Assembly (NCBI GenBank): GCA_016711705.1
Contig: JADJSK010000006.1
Location: forward strand, 62,001 to 126,000
Source: Candidatus Brachybacter algidus
GTDB taxonomy: Bacteria; Bacteroidota; Bacteroidia; Chitinophagales; Saprospiraceae
Reading direction: 5' to 3'
DNA: 64,000 bases
Under the pieces are notes generated by a model. It saw only the letters and a program-made list of their open reading frames with translations, did no database searches and had not been told where the DNA came from. Made by a program: the position numbers and the translations under genes. Of this stretch, positions 1-8,517 are shown one piece after another; position 1 is the first letter of the stretch; every line of letters begins with the position of its first letter.

Positions 1-2
1 TC

Positions 3-2921
3 CGTGGATATGAGGGAGATGGATCTTGGTTGGATATGGGACTTCCTGTAGGTTTTACTTATGATCAATGGGTGAAACTAAGGATTCAATTGTTGCCTAG
101 TGGAGAATTCAGATATACAGTGAAAACAACAACATCCGAAGTGTCGCAAAATACATCTCTTCACGGGGTGAATGGCTCTACACATCTGGACAACGTGATC
201 CTACAAGGACACAATACTCCAGCAGGTGTGACGTACGATATCTATTGGGACAATCTCAATTCTACACCTGTACAGTTTACATTAATGGCAAATGCTTCTC
301 CAGTAGGACACTTGCAGACGTTGACATATTGCGAAGGTGATATGGTAAATCTGCAATTAACAGGAGTTGCTAATGATTATACATTGACAGGGCCGAATAC
401 AAATGTTACCGGTACAGTTGGTGATCCTGCCGTCAGCTTCCCTGCAGCAGAAGCATTTGAGGGAACGTACAACATCACTGTTACTAATACTGATGGATGT
501 ACTAGAACAGAACAATATTATATCATCGTCAATCCACTTCCAGTGGCTACGATATCATATTCTGGCTCACCATACTGTGCTGAAGGCACAGCTACAGTGA
601 CTCAAACAGGCCAAACAGGTGGTACATATACATCCACAGCGGGTTTGAGTATCAATTCAGTTTCAGGAGACATTAACTTACGAACCAGCACACCTGGTAC
701 TTATACAGTAACATATAGTTTCACTGATGTAAATGGATGTAGTTCGACTACTACTACTTCAGTGACAGTTACAGCACCGGTAGCTTACAACGTGCAGAAA
801 GACTTATATTACTGTACCATTCAATCAGCAATTGATGATGCAAATGCTACTAATACCGTAGAGGTACTTGATGGATCAAACACTGAAAGTCTGACTATTC
901 ATTTGCCATTGACCTTGACATCGCGCAACAGTGCAGCCTTGTCAAGCATAGCAAGTGCCAATCCTGCTGTTCCGACTATAAGCATCACAAGCAGTGGTGT
1001 GACGGTTCAGAACTTGACTTTGACCAATCCAAATGGTCAGAATGCAATATTTACAAACAACAACAGCAATATTACGATCACGGGTAACCACGTCACCAAT
1101 GTTGGTGGAGCTTCATTAGTAAGCCAGCCGGTAAATGCTATCAGCATCTCCGGTACTGGAAATGCAGTTAGTACTATTGCGGTTACGAATAATACAATAG
1201 ATAACTTAACAGGTGGTAATTTCGGAAGCGTAAGTGCCATCACGGTAGGTTATGAACCTAATAACTTTGATGTAACTGCTCTGACGATCAGTGGCAATAC
1301 AATAACGAACATTAGTGCGGTGAATACACCATGGGCTAGTGGTGGAAGAGGAGCATACGGTCTTTTATTAGACCTGGGTGCCACGGGCACAGGAAAAATT
1401 GTATCACCTGTAATTAGTAGTAATACAATCACTGCCCTGGATGGCCTTTGGGCGCACGGTATCGGCCTTGAAGGCAATACGCCGGGTGCAGCTGTTTCGC
1501 TAAACACAATTAATAATGTGACTGGCCACCTGACGGGTGTACCTACAGCAGTCGCTGTTAAGGTAGAAAGTAACCTGGGTGCAGGTACAGTAGTCATCAA
1601 CTACAACAACTTCAGCCTTGTTGAGTACGGGGTACTGAATGTAACAGGTATTAAAGTAGATGCAAAACACAACTGGTGGGGTGATGGTGATGATTCCGGT
1701 CCGGGTACAGTGGGCACTGGTGCGGGAGTATTGGTATCTGTGGATGTCGATTTCTGTCCATGGCTGGATGGCCCTAGCGGAATTGATGTCATAGTTGCTG
1801 CAGCTACATTGGCAGTAGCCGAAACTGGAGGAGTTGCCAATGATGATGGAACCATTTGTATTGGACAATCAGTGACCTTAACAATTTCAGGTGCTAAGGC
1901 TGGTTCGACGTATCTGTGGTCAACCGGAGCTACTACTGCTTCTATAACAGAAAGTCCGCTTGCTACGACGACATATTCAGTAACAGTAAGTTATGGTGGA
2001 TGTACTGCTACATATCCTCAGCAGATCATCGTCAATCCACTTCCAGTGGCTACGATATCATATTCTGGCTCACCATACTGTGCTGAAGGCACAGCTACAG
2101 TGACTCAAACAGGCCAAACAGGTGGTACATATACATCCACAGCGGGGTTGAGTATCAATTCAGTTTCAGGAGACATTAACTTACGAACCAGCACACCTGG
2201 TACTTATACAGTAACATATAGTTTCACTGATGTAAATGGATGTAGTTCGACTACTACTACTTCAGTGACAGTTACAGCACCGGTAGCTTACAACGTGCAG
2301 AAAGACTTATATTACTGTACCATTCAATCAGCAATTGATGATGCAAATGCTACTAATACCGTAGAGGTACTTGATGGATCAAACACTGAAAGTCTGACTA
2401 TTCATTTGCCATTGACCTTGACATCGCGCAACAGTGCAGCCTTGTCAAGCATAGCAAGTGCCAATCCTGCTGTTCCGACTATAAGCATCACAAGCAGTGG
2501 TGTGACGGTTCAGAACTTGACTTTGACCAATCCAAATGGTCAGAATGCAATATTTACAAACAACAACAGCAATATTACGATCACGGGTAACCACGTCACC
2601 AATGTTGGTGGAGCTTCATTAGTAAGCCAGCCGGTAAATGCTATCAGCATCTCCGGTACTGGAAATGCAGTTAGTACTATTGCGGTTACGAATAATACAA
2701 TAGATAACTTAACAGGTGGTAATTTCGGAAGCGTAAGTGCCATCACAGTAGGTTATGAACCTAATAACTTTGATGTAACTGCTCTGACGATCAGTGGCAA
2801 TACAATAACGAACATTAGTGCGGTGAATACACCATGGGCTAGTGGTGGAAGAGGAGCATACGGTCTTTTATTAGACCTGGGTGCCACGGGCACAGGAAAA
2901 AATTGTATCACCTGTAATTAG
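3..2921 (+). CDS. Giant beta-helix surface protein, 5'-partial front fragment
   Basis: This is the front part of a large secreted or cell-surface protein. The frame is already open at the first in-frame codon of the window (RGYEGDGSW...), so the true start lies upstream. PKD/Ig-like segments with NPLP linkers come first. They are followed by a right-handed parallel beta-helix (about 780-1790) made of short Asn/Thr-rich repeats such as ITITGNHVTNV and TIAVTNNTIDNL. The helix is closed by the HNWWGDGDDSGPG and CPWLDGPSG motifs usual in such proteins. The whole PKD plus helix block is then repeated almost identically. The frame stops at 2919-2921 only because one extra A (2897-2902) shifts it relative to the first copy (1394-1398). 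The rest of the protein follows in the next entry. An adhesin or matrix role is inferred; no catalytic residues were recognised. Confidence 0.8.
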   Translation, partial: RGYEGDGSWLDMGLPVGFTYDQWVKLRIQLLPSGEFRYTVKTTTSEVSQNTSLHGVNGSTHLDNVILQGHNTPAGVTYDIYWDNLNSTPVQFTLMANASPVGHLQTLTYCEGDMVNLQLTGVANDYTLTGPNTNVTGTVGDPAVSFPAAEAFEGTYNITVTNTDGCTRTEQYYIIVNPLPVATISYSGSPYCAEGTATVTQTGQTGGTYTSTAGLSINSVSGDINLRTSTPGTYTVTYSFTDVNGCSSTTTTSVTVTAPVAYNVQKDLYYCTIQSAIDDANATNTVEVLDGSNTESLTIHLPLTLTSRNSAALSSIASANPAVPTISITSSGVTVQNLTLTNPNGQNAIFTNNNSNITITGNHVTNVGGASLVSQPVNAISISGTGNAVSTIAVTNNTIDNLTGGNFGSVSAITVGYEPNNFDVTALTISGNTITNISAVNTPWASGGRGAYGLLLDLGATGTGKIVSPVISSNTITALDGLWAHGIGLEGNTPGAAVSLNTINNVTGHLTGVPTAVAVKVESNLGAGTVVINYNNFSLVEYGVLNVTGIKVDAKHNWWGDGDDSGPGTVGTGAGVLVSVDVDFCPWLDGPSGIDVIVAAATLAVAETGGVANDDGTICIGQSVTLTISGAKAGSTYLWSTGATTASITESPLATTTYSVTVSYGGCTATYPQQIIVNPLPVATISYSGSPYCAEGTATVTQTGQTGGTYTSTAGLSINSVSGDINLRTSTPGTYTVTYSFTDVNGCSSTTTTSVTVTAPVAYNVQKDLYYCTIQSAIDDANATNTVEVLDGSNTESLTIHLPLTLTSRNSAALSSIASANPAVPTISITSSGVTVQNLTLTNPNGQNAIFTNNNSNITITGNHVTNVGGASLVSQPVNAISISGTGNAVSTIAVTNNTIDNLTGGNFGSVSAITVGYEPNNFDVTALTISGNTITNISAVNTPWASGGRGAYGLLLDLGATGTGKNCITCN

Positions 2922-3528
2922 TAGTAATACAATCACTGCCCTGGATGGCCTTTGGGCGCACGGTATCGGCCTTGAAGGCAATACGCCGGGTGCAGCTGTT
3001 TCGCTAAACACAATTAATAATGTGACTGGTCACCTTACAGGTGTACCTACAGCAGTAGCTGTTAAGGTAGAAAGTAACCTGGGTGCAGGTACAGTAGTCA
3101 TCAACTACAACAACTTCAGCCTTGTTGAGTACGGGGTACTGAATGTAACAGGTACTAAAGTAGATGCAAAACACAACTGGTGGGGTGATGGTGATGATTC
3201 CGGTCCGGGTACAGTGGGCACTGGCACAGGAGTATTGGTATCTGTGGATGTCGATTTCTGTCCATGGCTGGATGGCCCTAGCGGAATTGATGTCATAGTT
3301 GCTGCAGCTACATTGGCAGTAACCGAAACTGGTGGAGTTGCCAATGATGATGGAACCATTTGTATTGGACAATCAGTGACCTTAACAATTTCAGGTGCTA
3401 AGGCTGGTTCGACGTATCTGTGGTCAACCGGAGCTACTACTGCTTCTATAACAGAAAGTCCGCTTGCTACGACGACATATTCAGTAACAGTAAGTTATGG
3501 TGGATGTACTGCTACATATCCTCAGCAG
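522..3528 (+). repeat. Tandem 1503-bp in-frame duplication
   Basis: Two head-to-tail copies, about 522-2024 and 2025-3528. The offset is 1503 bases (501 codons), rising to 1504 after the extra A at 2897-2902. Copies differ at only a handful of positions, for example in the stretches around 1530/3034, 1650/3154 and 1720/3224. The unit encodes one PKD-like domain plus one complete beta-helix. The near identity, including synonymous sites, indicates a recent duplication or ongoing gene conversion. Confidence 0.9.
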
Positions 3529-4701
3529 ATCATCGTAGATCCACTGCCTACAGCTACAATAGCTTATGCTCAGGCTGAATTTTGTGCGATAGGCACTGCG
3601 ACAGTGACTCAAACAGGCCAGGCAGGTGGTATGTATTCTATATTGCCGGCAAGTGCTTCCCTTAATACTGTAACAGGAGCTATAGATTTAAGCACTACTG
3701 CACCAGGCACATATACAATTACTTATAGTTTTACTGGAGCTACAATGTGTTCTAATACTACTAATACTACTGTGACCGTTAATCCGCAACCTACGATTTC
3801 AATTTTGACGAATACAGGTGTTCTTTGCAACGGACAAAGTAATGGAACTGCAAGTGTTCTTGCTGTCAACGGTACAGGAACTTTTGATTATCTATGGAAT
3901 GATTCTGCTCCGACTATGACGCCTGCTATAAGTGGATTAGCAGCTGGAACATATATGGTCACTGCCACGGATGATAAAGGATGCTTTGTATCTACATCTG
4001 TGACAATTACTCAACCGGCAGTTCTTACGGTAGTGAATTATATTATAACCAATGAAACATGCCAAGCTTGTGATAACGGAAGTATTACAGTTATTGCGAC
4101 TGGTGGAACAATGGATTATGAATATAGTAAAGATGGAGGGGCCAACTGGCAGACTTCTAACCTATTTATGCTTTTACAGGCCGGATCCTATTCTATGGTT
4201 GTCAGAGATCACAATGGATGTGAAACAGTATCTGATATCGTAGTGATCACAGAACCAGGTGTGTATCCTGATTTGACACCGGCTTTAGTTTTCTCTTCTA
4301 CCAATATTGTTGTTTCGGGAACAATAGACGAGGTGGTTAGAATAAGAAATATCGGAACAGCGGCTACAACGGGTACAATCACATTTAGGGTGACAAATTA
4401 TACACCTGCAAGTGGTTTAGTTATAGCAATTCATCCGGATGCTGATGTGACAATAGGTGGAGATACTTATGTATTTGATCACAATGACTTTACCTGGACT
4501 TTTAGCGGTGGATTTATTGTATTCACATCTAAGGTCGGAGTATCTATTGGGGCTAGTCAAACCAAAAAAATCGGTTTAAGAATTACACGAACCGGTGGCG
4601 GAAAAGGAACAATTACTGCATCAGCGAATATAGTTAATGGTTCCGGTGGAGAAAATAATCCTCCTAACAATTTATTATCTAATACACTTATTAAAAATTA
4701 A
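2881..4701 (+). CDS. Giant beta-helix surface protein, C-terminal fragment with SprB-like repeats
   Basis: This continues the preceding protein after the single-A frameshift at 2897-2902; the ATG at 2881 is not a real start. It finishes the second beta-helix copy (HNWWGDGDDSGPG again, about 3170-3300) and a PKD-like domain. Two SprB-like repeats follow: GVLCNGQSNGTASV...YLW (about 3815-4020) and ETCQACDNGSITV...YEYSKDG (about 4050-4255). The last 150 residues form a beta-rich domain ending NNLLSNTLIKN. No type A T9SS sorting domain is visible, so the secretion signal may be of another kind. SprB-like repeats are known from Bacteroidota gliding adhesins and other surface proteins. The next gene starts 30 bases downstream and is probably co-transcribed. 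Confidence 0.75.
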   Translation: MPRAQEKIVSPVISSNTITALDGLWAHGIGLEGNTPGAAVSLNTINNVTGHLTGVPTAVAVKVESNLGAGTVVINYNNFSLVEYGVLNVTGTKVDAKHNWWGDGDDSGPGTVGTGTGVLVSVDVDFCPWLDGPSGIDVIVAAATLAVTETGGVANDDGTICIGQSVTLTISGAKAGSTYLWSTGATTASITESPLATTTYSVTVSYGGCTATYPQQIIVDPLPTATIAYAQAEFCAIGTATVTQTGQAGGMYSILPASASLNTVTGAIDLSTTAPGTYTITYSFTGATMCSNTTNTTVTVNPQPTISILTNTGVLCNGQSNGTASVLAVNGTGTFDYLWNDSAPTMTPAISGLAAGTYMVTATDDKGCFVSTSVTITQPAVLTVVNYIITNETCQACDNGSITVIATGGTMDYEYSKDGGANWQTSNLFMLLQAGSYSMVVRDHNGCETVSDIVVITEPGVYPDLTPALVFSSTNIVVSGTIDEVVRIRNIGTAATTGTITFRVTNYTPASGLVIAIHPDADVTIGGDTYVFDHNDFTWTFSGGFIVFTSKVGVSIGASQTKKIGLRITRTGGGKGTITASANIVNGSGGENNPPNNLLSNTLIKN

Positions 4702-4731
4702 TCACCTTAATTAAAAAGTTAAAAACTATAA

Positions 4732-5814
4732 ATGATGAAAAATTATAAATTGATCATTTGCTTATTCTTGCTCTTAGGCTCAGCACTTGCTAAAGCTCAA
4801 GCTACTTACGATTTTCAAGTAGCAGCGGTATCCCCTGAACCTTTCTCGGTGGCTGTCGGTGAAGAAGGACAGATATTCATTGATGTTGGGTATTTAGGAG
4901 ATGCACCTGTGCCTATTGGAGGTATTCGGGTACAACTTTCGATCTCAGGTGAAATTGAAATTCCTCTTCCTGTTAACTTTTCTGATAATGGATGTTATTT
5001 GTCCGGTTCTATATGGGCTGTTACATACATTGCATACATTAATGGTAACACAGAAGTTGTACTCAAAAATATGGTGGGAGTTATGAACGATGGTGTTTCA
5101 TGTTCTATGACTATTCCTTTTATAGGTAAAAGTGTAAGTTGCGAGGATTGTGGAGCAATATCTTGCAATGCATCCTTTACTGATGAAGCGATCGGAATCG
5201 GTGATACGAATGGGAATAATAATTCTGCCACGGCACTCTTCACTGTTACCGCTCCCCTTCCTATCAAACTAGGTGAGTTTAACGCCAAAGTAGATGATTG
5301 TTCATCAGTAAATGTCACATGGAATACGTATAGTGAGGAAAACTTTGACCGTGCAGAAGTTCAAAAGTCTGTTGATGGTAGAAACTTTGTAACAATAGGT
5401 TCCGTAAAAACTAAAGGTAATGGCGCCTCTGTGAATAACTCTTATGTTTTCACAGACAATACTCCTTTGGTTTCAGGTACTGTTTATTATAGACTTAAGG
5501 CTATAGATCTTGACAATTCGATTAGCTACTCAAGAGTCGCTACTGCCATTGTAAAATGTGATAATGCCATAGATATGAATATCTATCCGAATCCGACACA
5601 TGGAGAGGCTAACGTTACATTTTCAGGATTTAAGACCAATAATATGCGGGAAATGCTGTTGTTGAATGTCAAAGGAGATGTGGTGAAAAATTTCAAAATG
5701 GATCCTCTTTCAAACAACAATTTAAATATCAGCGAATTGCCATCAGGCGTTTATTATTTAAAATTGGTGGATGAATCAATCGTGCTTCAGAAGAAATTTA
5801 TAAAAGTTAATTAA
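4732..5814 (+). CDS. Secreted T9SS type A cargo protein
   Basis: A 360-residue secreted protein of unknown function. The N-terminus is a signal peptide (KLIICLFLLLGSALAKAQA, cleavage near residue 24). Residues about 25-170 form a cysteine-containing beta domain that I do not recognise. Residues about 178-280 match the common Fn3-like module of this phylum (LPIKLGEFNAK...VTWNTYSEENFDRAEVQKS). The last 80 residues are a T9SS type A sorting domain starting NIYPNPTHGEANV and ending LPSGVYYLKLVD...FIKVN, so export through the type IX system and cell-surface anchoring or release is expected. It lies 30 bases after the giant beta-helix gene and is followed by a strong terminator, so it is probably the last gene of that transcript. 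Confidence 0.85.
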   Translation: MMKNYKLIICLFLLLGSALAKAQATYDFQVAAVSPEPFSVAVGEEGQIFIDVGYLGDAPVPIGGIRVQLSISGEIEIPLPVNFSDNGCYLSGSIWAVTYIAYINGNTEVVLKNMVGVMNDGVSCSMTIPFIGKSVSCEDCGAISCNASFTDEAIGIGDTNGNNNSATALFTVTAPLPIKLGEFNAKVDDCSSVNVTWNTYSEENFDRAEVQKSVDGRNFVTIGSVKTKGNGASVNNSYVFTDNTPLVSGTVYYRLKAIDLDNSISYSRVATAIVKCDNAIDMNIYPNPTHGEANVTFSGFKTNNMREMLLLNVKGDVVKNFKMDPLSNNNLNISELPSGVYYLKLVDESIVLQKKFIKVN

Positions 5815-5866
5815 CAATAATCCCTTATTTAATATTAGTATTTTAAGAAAATACCACACTTAAGAG

Positions 5867-5891
5867 GCACCCATTTTGGGTGCTTTTTTTA
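5867..5891 (+). terminator. Intrinsic terminator after the T9SS cargo gene
   Basis: A 7-bp perfect stem GCACCCA/TGGGTGC (5867-5873 with 5877-5883) with a TTT loop is followed by a run of seven T. It lies 53 bases after the stop at 5814. Confidence 0.85.
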
Positions 5892-5912
5892 TTTTACTAG
5901 AGTGATAATTGG

Positions 5913-6046
5913 CCTTGAGTTAAAACTCAAGGCAATTGAACGAGATTAATAAAGATTTAAGATTAAATTTCCAATATTCCACCAAGTAATTTGCCGTTGG
6001 TTTTAACCAACGGATTACAATAAAACTCTTGATAGGACTTCAGTCC
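5913..6046. repeat. REP/BIME-like block of three hairpins (left of the 6080-7021 gene)
   Basis: Three inverted repeats follow one another: CCTTGAGTT/AACTCAAGG (5913-5932), CCGTTGGTT/AACCAACGG (5994-6013) and GGACT/AGTCC (6035-6046). The same three hairpin types recur at 7121-7224 on the other side of the minus-strand gene, with the last two in inverted order and orientation. This is typical of REP/BIME-like intergenic repeats. No transposase gene is present in the window. Confidence 0.6.
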
Positions 6047-6079
6047 CAATAATTTATCCTAATCAAATAGTGCAAAATA

Positions 6080-7021
6080 CTATTTCAACTTAAATGTTTC
6101 CGCTGCCTTTTTTATCTCATTGATACTCACCTCTGACATGTCATTTGTGGTGCCAAAAAGTATGTAATAATTGCTGTCAGTGGGCAATATCAACTGATAT
6201 AGATATTCTGGAACTCCAGTCTTTATGTTTTTACCTTTTGATATTATTTCATACCCGGATAAATCGCCAATGACGATATCTGCTGAACGTTTAATACTAT
6301 CTACTTCAAAAGGTGTTTGCTTAAGTCTATTAATTGAAAAATCCTTCAAGTCCTCTGTATTGGCATTTGAAAACGATTTAGATATTATCAAAGATGTCTT
6401 GTCATCTGACTTTGTTGGCAACTCACCATCTACGGTGTATATCAGGGAGTTGGACATATTGCCAGCAAATTTTAATTTTGTGCCACTTACTTCAATGGTA
6501 TATTCAACTGTTTCAAGAATATTGACCTGTTTTTCAGCTTCATAATATGCGGACAATAAGCATTTTTTAATATCAACGGATAACTTAGTCAGGTGTTCGG
6601 GAAACACACCATTGATCATAATAGTCTCCTTTTCTGTTCCGAATACCAAAATATATTTTGTATAGATATTGCCATATGCACTTTGCTTTCCCTGCACTAA
6701 TAAAGCAGGCAGGCCATTCAATAGGATATGGTCATCGCTAATCATTTGGACCCCAGTAGACAATAAATTTTCTTTTGTAATACCTTTAGATGTTTCAGAA
6801 AAAGGTCCCGGAATATTTAATACCATGATGCTAGATCCCGATACTTCCTCTTGAAATCCCAGAAAATTCACAGCCTTTGTAAATCCATTAGGCGGAATTA
6901 AGCTAATCTTAGTGCCTTCTACATTTTGGTGATCAACTGTGAGTTTGTTGACAATTTTTATCTGTGCTGAAACCAATGTAATGGTCATGACAAAAAGTAT
7001 AGTAAGGTATTTCCTGGTCAT
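6080..7021 (-). CDS. Secreted PsbP/DcrB-like two-domain protein
   Basis: A 313-residue exported protein of unknown function. It starts with a clear signal peptide (MTRKYLTILFVMTITLVSAQ). The mature part looks like two similar alpha/beta halves. The first (about 30-165) has ISLIPPNGF near its start and a central LLNGLPALLVQGKQ strand. The second (about 175-313) has LKQTPFEVDSI and LSGYEIISKGKN. This resembles the PsbP/DcrB-like fold often found in secreted bacterial proteins; the assignment is by eye and tentative. It stands alone on the minus strand between REP-like blocks, with a -7 box at 7058-7065. No catalytic residues were recognised. Confidence 0.65.
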   Translation of the reverse strand: MTRKYLTILFVMTITLVSAQIKIVNKLTVDHQNVEGTKISLIPPNGFTKAVNFLGFQEEVSGSSIMVLNIPGPFSETSKGITKENLLSTGVQMISDDHILLNGLPALLVQGKQSAYGNIYTKYILVFGTEKETIMINGVFPEHLTKLSVDIKKCLLSAYYEAEKQVNILETVEYTIEVSGTKLKFAGNMSNSLIYTVDGELPTKSDDKTSLIISKSFSNANTEDLKDFSINRLKQTPFEVDSIKRSADIVIGDLSGYEIISKGKNIKTGVPEYLYQLILPTDSNYYILFGTTNDMSEVSINEIKKAAETFKLK

Positions 7022-7057
7022 ATTTATTATTAACTATTTTAATAGTTCAGTATAAGG

Positions 7058-7065
7058 CAAAATTA
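7058..7065 (-). promoter_or_regulatory. Bacteroidota -7 box for the minus-strand gene ending at 6080
   Basis: On the minus strand the sequence reads TAATTTTG, a perfect match to the Bacteroidota -7 consensus TAnnTTTG, 37 bases upstream of the ATG at 7021. No clear -33 TTG is seen at the expected distance. Confidence 0.45.
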
Positions 7066-7120
7066 TGATTATTAAAAAGAATAAATGTTAAATTTTTTAA
7101 TGACAGTAATAAATTGGCTG

Positions 7121-7224
7121 GGACTAAAGTCCTTATATAGACATCCATTGATCCGTTGACTTTAGTCAACGGCAAATTATTGAAACTAGATATTTTGCTA
7201 TTCGCCCTGAGTTGAAATTCAAGG
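7121..7224. repeat. REP/BIME-like block of three hairpins (right of the 6080-7021 gene)
   Basis: GGACTaaAGTCC (7121-7132), CCGTTGACT/AGTCAACGG (7153-7172) and the imperfect CCCTGAGTTG/ATTCAAGG hairpin (7205-7224). The first two are inverted relative to the 5913-6046 block; the third is in the same orientation and shares the downstream GGC(A/T)ATTGAAC sequence. Confidence 0.6.
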
Positions 7225-7590
7225 CTATTGAACTAGATTAATTCAGATAATAATTTTGATTTAACATAATAGCTCTGAATAACTTGCCATGATTTTATGC
7301 ATCGGACTGCTATAATGCTACCTATCGGATGGACCTTAGTACCAATAATCAGGTTGATATGATTTTAAAATTGCCTGGTGCGTCAACCATGAGATTCAGC
7401 CGGCTCTTACTGTTCGCTGTTCGCCGTTCACCTCCACACCTCCACACCTCCACACCTAATCACCCCTTACATTTTCACCTCACCCACACTTACTTCTGAT
7501 TTTAAATTTTGCCTCTAATTTCTAGCCTCTAGAATCTGGTGTCTGACTTCTGACCTCTTACTTCTGACCTCTGATTTCTATTTTTTATCT
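7225..7590. other. Intergenic stretch with low-complexity short-period repeats
   Basis: No gene is seen. From about 7420 the DNA consists of degenerate short-period repeats. First comes CCTCCACA (period 8, about 7430-7458). Then come pyrimidine-rich TTCTGAC/CTTCTGA-type heptamers (about 7490-7580). Similar TTCTAAC heptamers recur at about 15710-15840 and 17440-17490. Confidence 0.5.
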
Positions 7591-7598
7591 TACCTTTG
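7591..7598 (+). promoter_or_regulatory. Bacteroidota -7 box for the transketolase genes
   Basis: TACCTTTG matches TAnnTTTG and lies 22 bases before the ATG at 7621, giving a short leader. A convincing -33 TTG is not seen. Confidence 0.55.
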
Positions 7599-7620
7599 CG
7601 CCTTAATTAATCCATAGGAT

Positions 7621-8514
7621 ATGAGAGACAAAGTAGAAGATATTGATGAATTGAAGAAAATCGCCACCCAAGTGCGTCGCGACATTCTTCAAATGGTTTT
7701 CAACGCCTCCAGCGGACATCCGGGTGGTTCACTCGGGTGTGCAGATTTCATGACTGCACTGTATTTTAGAGTCATGACCCAATCGGATGAATTTAAAATG
7801 GATGCAAAGAATGAAGATGCCTTTATCATGTCCAATGGCCATATCTCTCCGGTGCTTTACAGTGTGCTGGCAAGAAAAGGTTATTTTCCAGTAGAAGAAC
7901 TGTCGACCTTCCGTAAATTAAATACCCGACTTCAAGGACACCCGACGACCCATGAAGGATTGCCGGGCATCAGGACAGCTACTGGTTCTTTGGGTCAGGG
8001 ATTCTCTGTCGGTGTAGGTATGGCATTGGCGAAGAAGATGGATAAAGATCCGGGATTCGTATTTGTTTCCACTGGTGATGGCGAACTTCAGGAAGGTCAG
8101 ATCTGGGAAGCAGCGATGTTTGCTCCTTTTCATAAACTAGACAATTTAATAGTGACTGTGGACTGGAATGGCCAGCAAATCGATGGTACCAATGATCAAG
8201 TATTAAGTCTTGGTGACCTTGAAGGTAAATGGCGAACTTTCGGTTGGAGAGTAGTCGTCACAGATGGCAATGATATGGAGTCCATCGTCAAAGCCTTGGA
8301 AGAAGCTAAAACACATGTAGGTACGGATATTCCAACTGTCATCCTTATGAGAACGAATATGGGTTGTGGTGTAGACTTTATGATGGGCACACACGCATGG
8401 CACGGAAAAGCACCAAACAAAGAGCAACTTGATAAAGGGTTGTCACAACTGGTGAGTTCTTTGGATGACTTTGTTTACAATGAAAATTATTCAGCACCAA
8501 ACCATAAACACTAA
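7621..8514 (+). CDS. Transketolase, N-terminal (TPP-binding) subunit
   Basis: Transketolase moves two-carbon ketol units between sugar phosphates in the non-oxidative pentose phosphate pathway and so feeds erythrose-4-phosphate to aromatic amino acid synthesis. This 297-residue cytosolic subunit holds the thiamine diphosphate pyrophosphate-binding part. The early ASSGHPGGSLGCADF motif and GSLGQGFSVGVGMA are present. The TPP/metal motif begins GDGELQEGQIWEA near residue 158 and ends VTVDWNGQQIDG. The MMGTHAWHGKAPN segment closes the domain. The length and domain content match the split transketolases common in Bacteroidota and archaea, so it is not a truncation. The C-terminal subunit starts 3 bases after its stop. 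Confidence 0.95.
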   Translation: MRDKVEDIDELKKIATQVRRDILQMVFNASSGHPGGSLGCADFMTALYFRVMTQSDEFKMDAKNEDAFIMSNGHISPVLYSVLARKGYFPVEELSTFRKLNTRLQGHPTTHEGLPGIRTATGSLGQGFSVGVGMALAKKMDKDPGFVFVSTGDGELQEGQIWEAAMFAPFHKLDNLIVTVDWNGQQIDGTNDQVLSLGDLEGKWRTFGWRVVVTDGNDMESIVKALEEAKTHVGTDIPTVILMRTNMGCGVDFMMGTHAWHGKAPNKEQLDKGLSQLVSSLDDFVYNENYSAPNHKH

Positions 8515-8517
8515 GAT

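Noticed and set aside
1037..2746. Two identical minus-strand frames (1037-1243 and 2540-2746)
   Set aside because: Antisense shadows of the duplicated beta-helix; identical because the DNA is duplicated.
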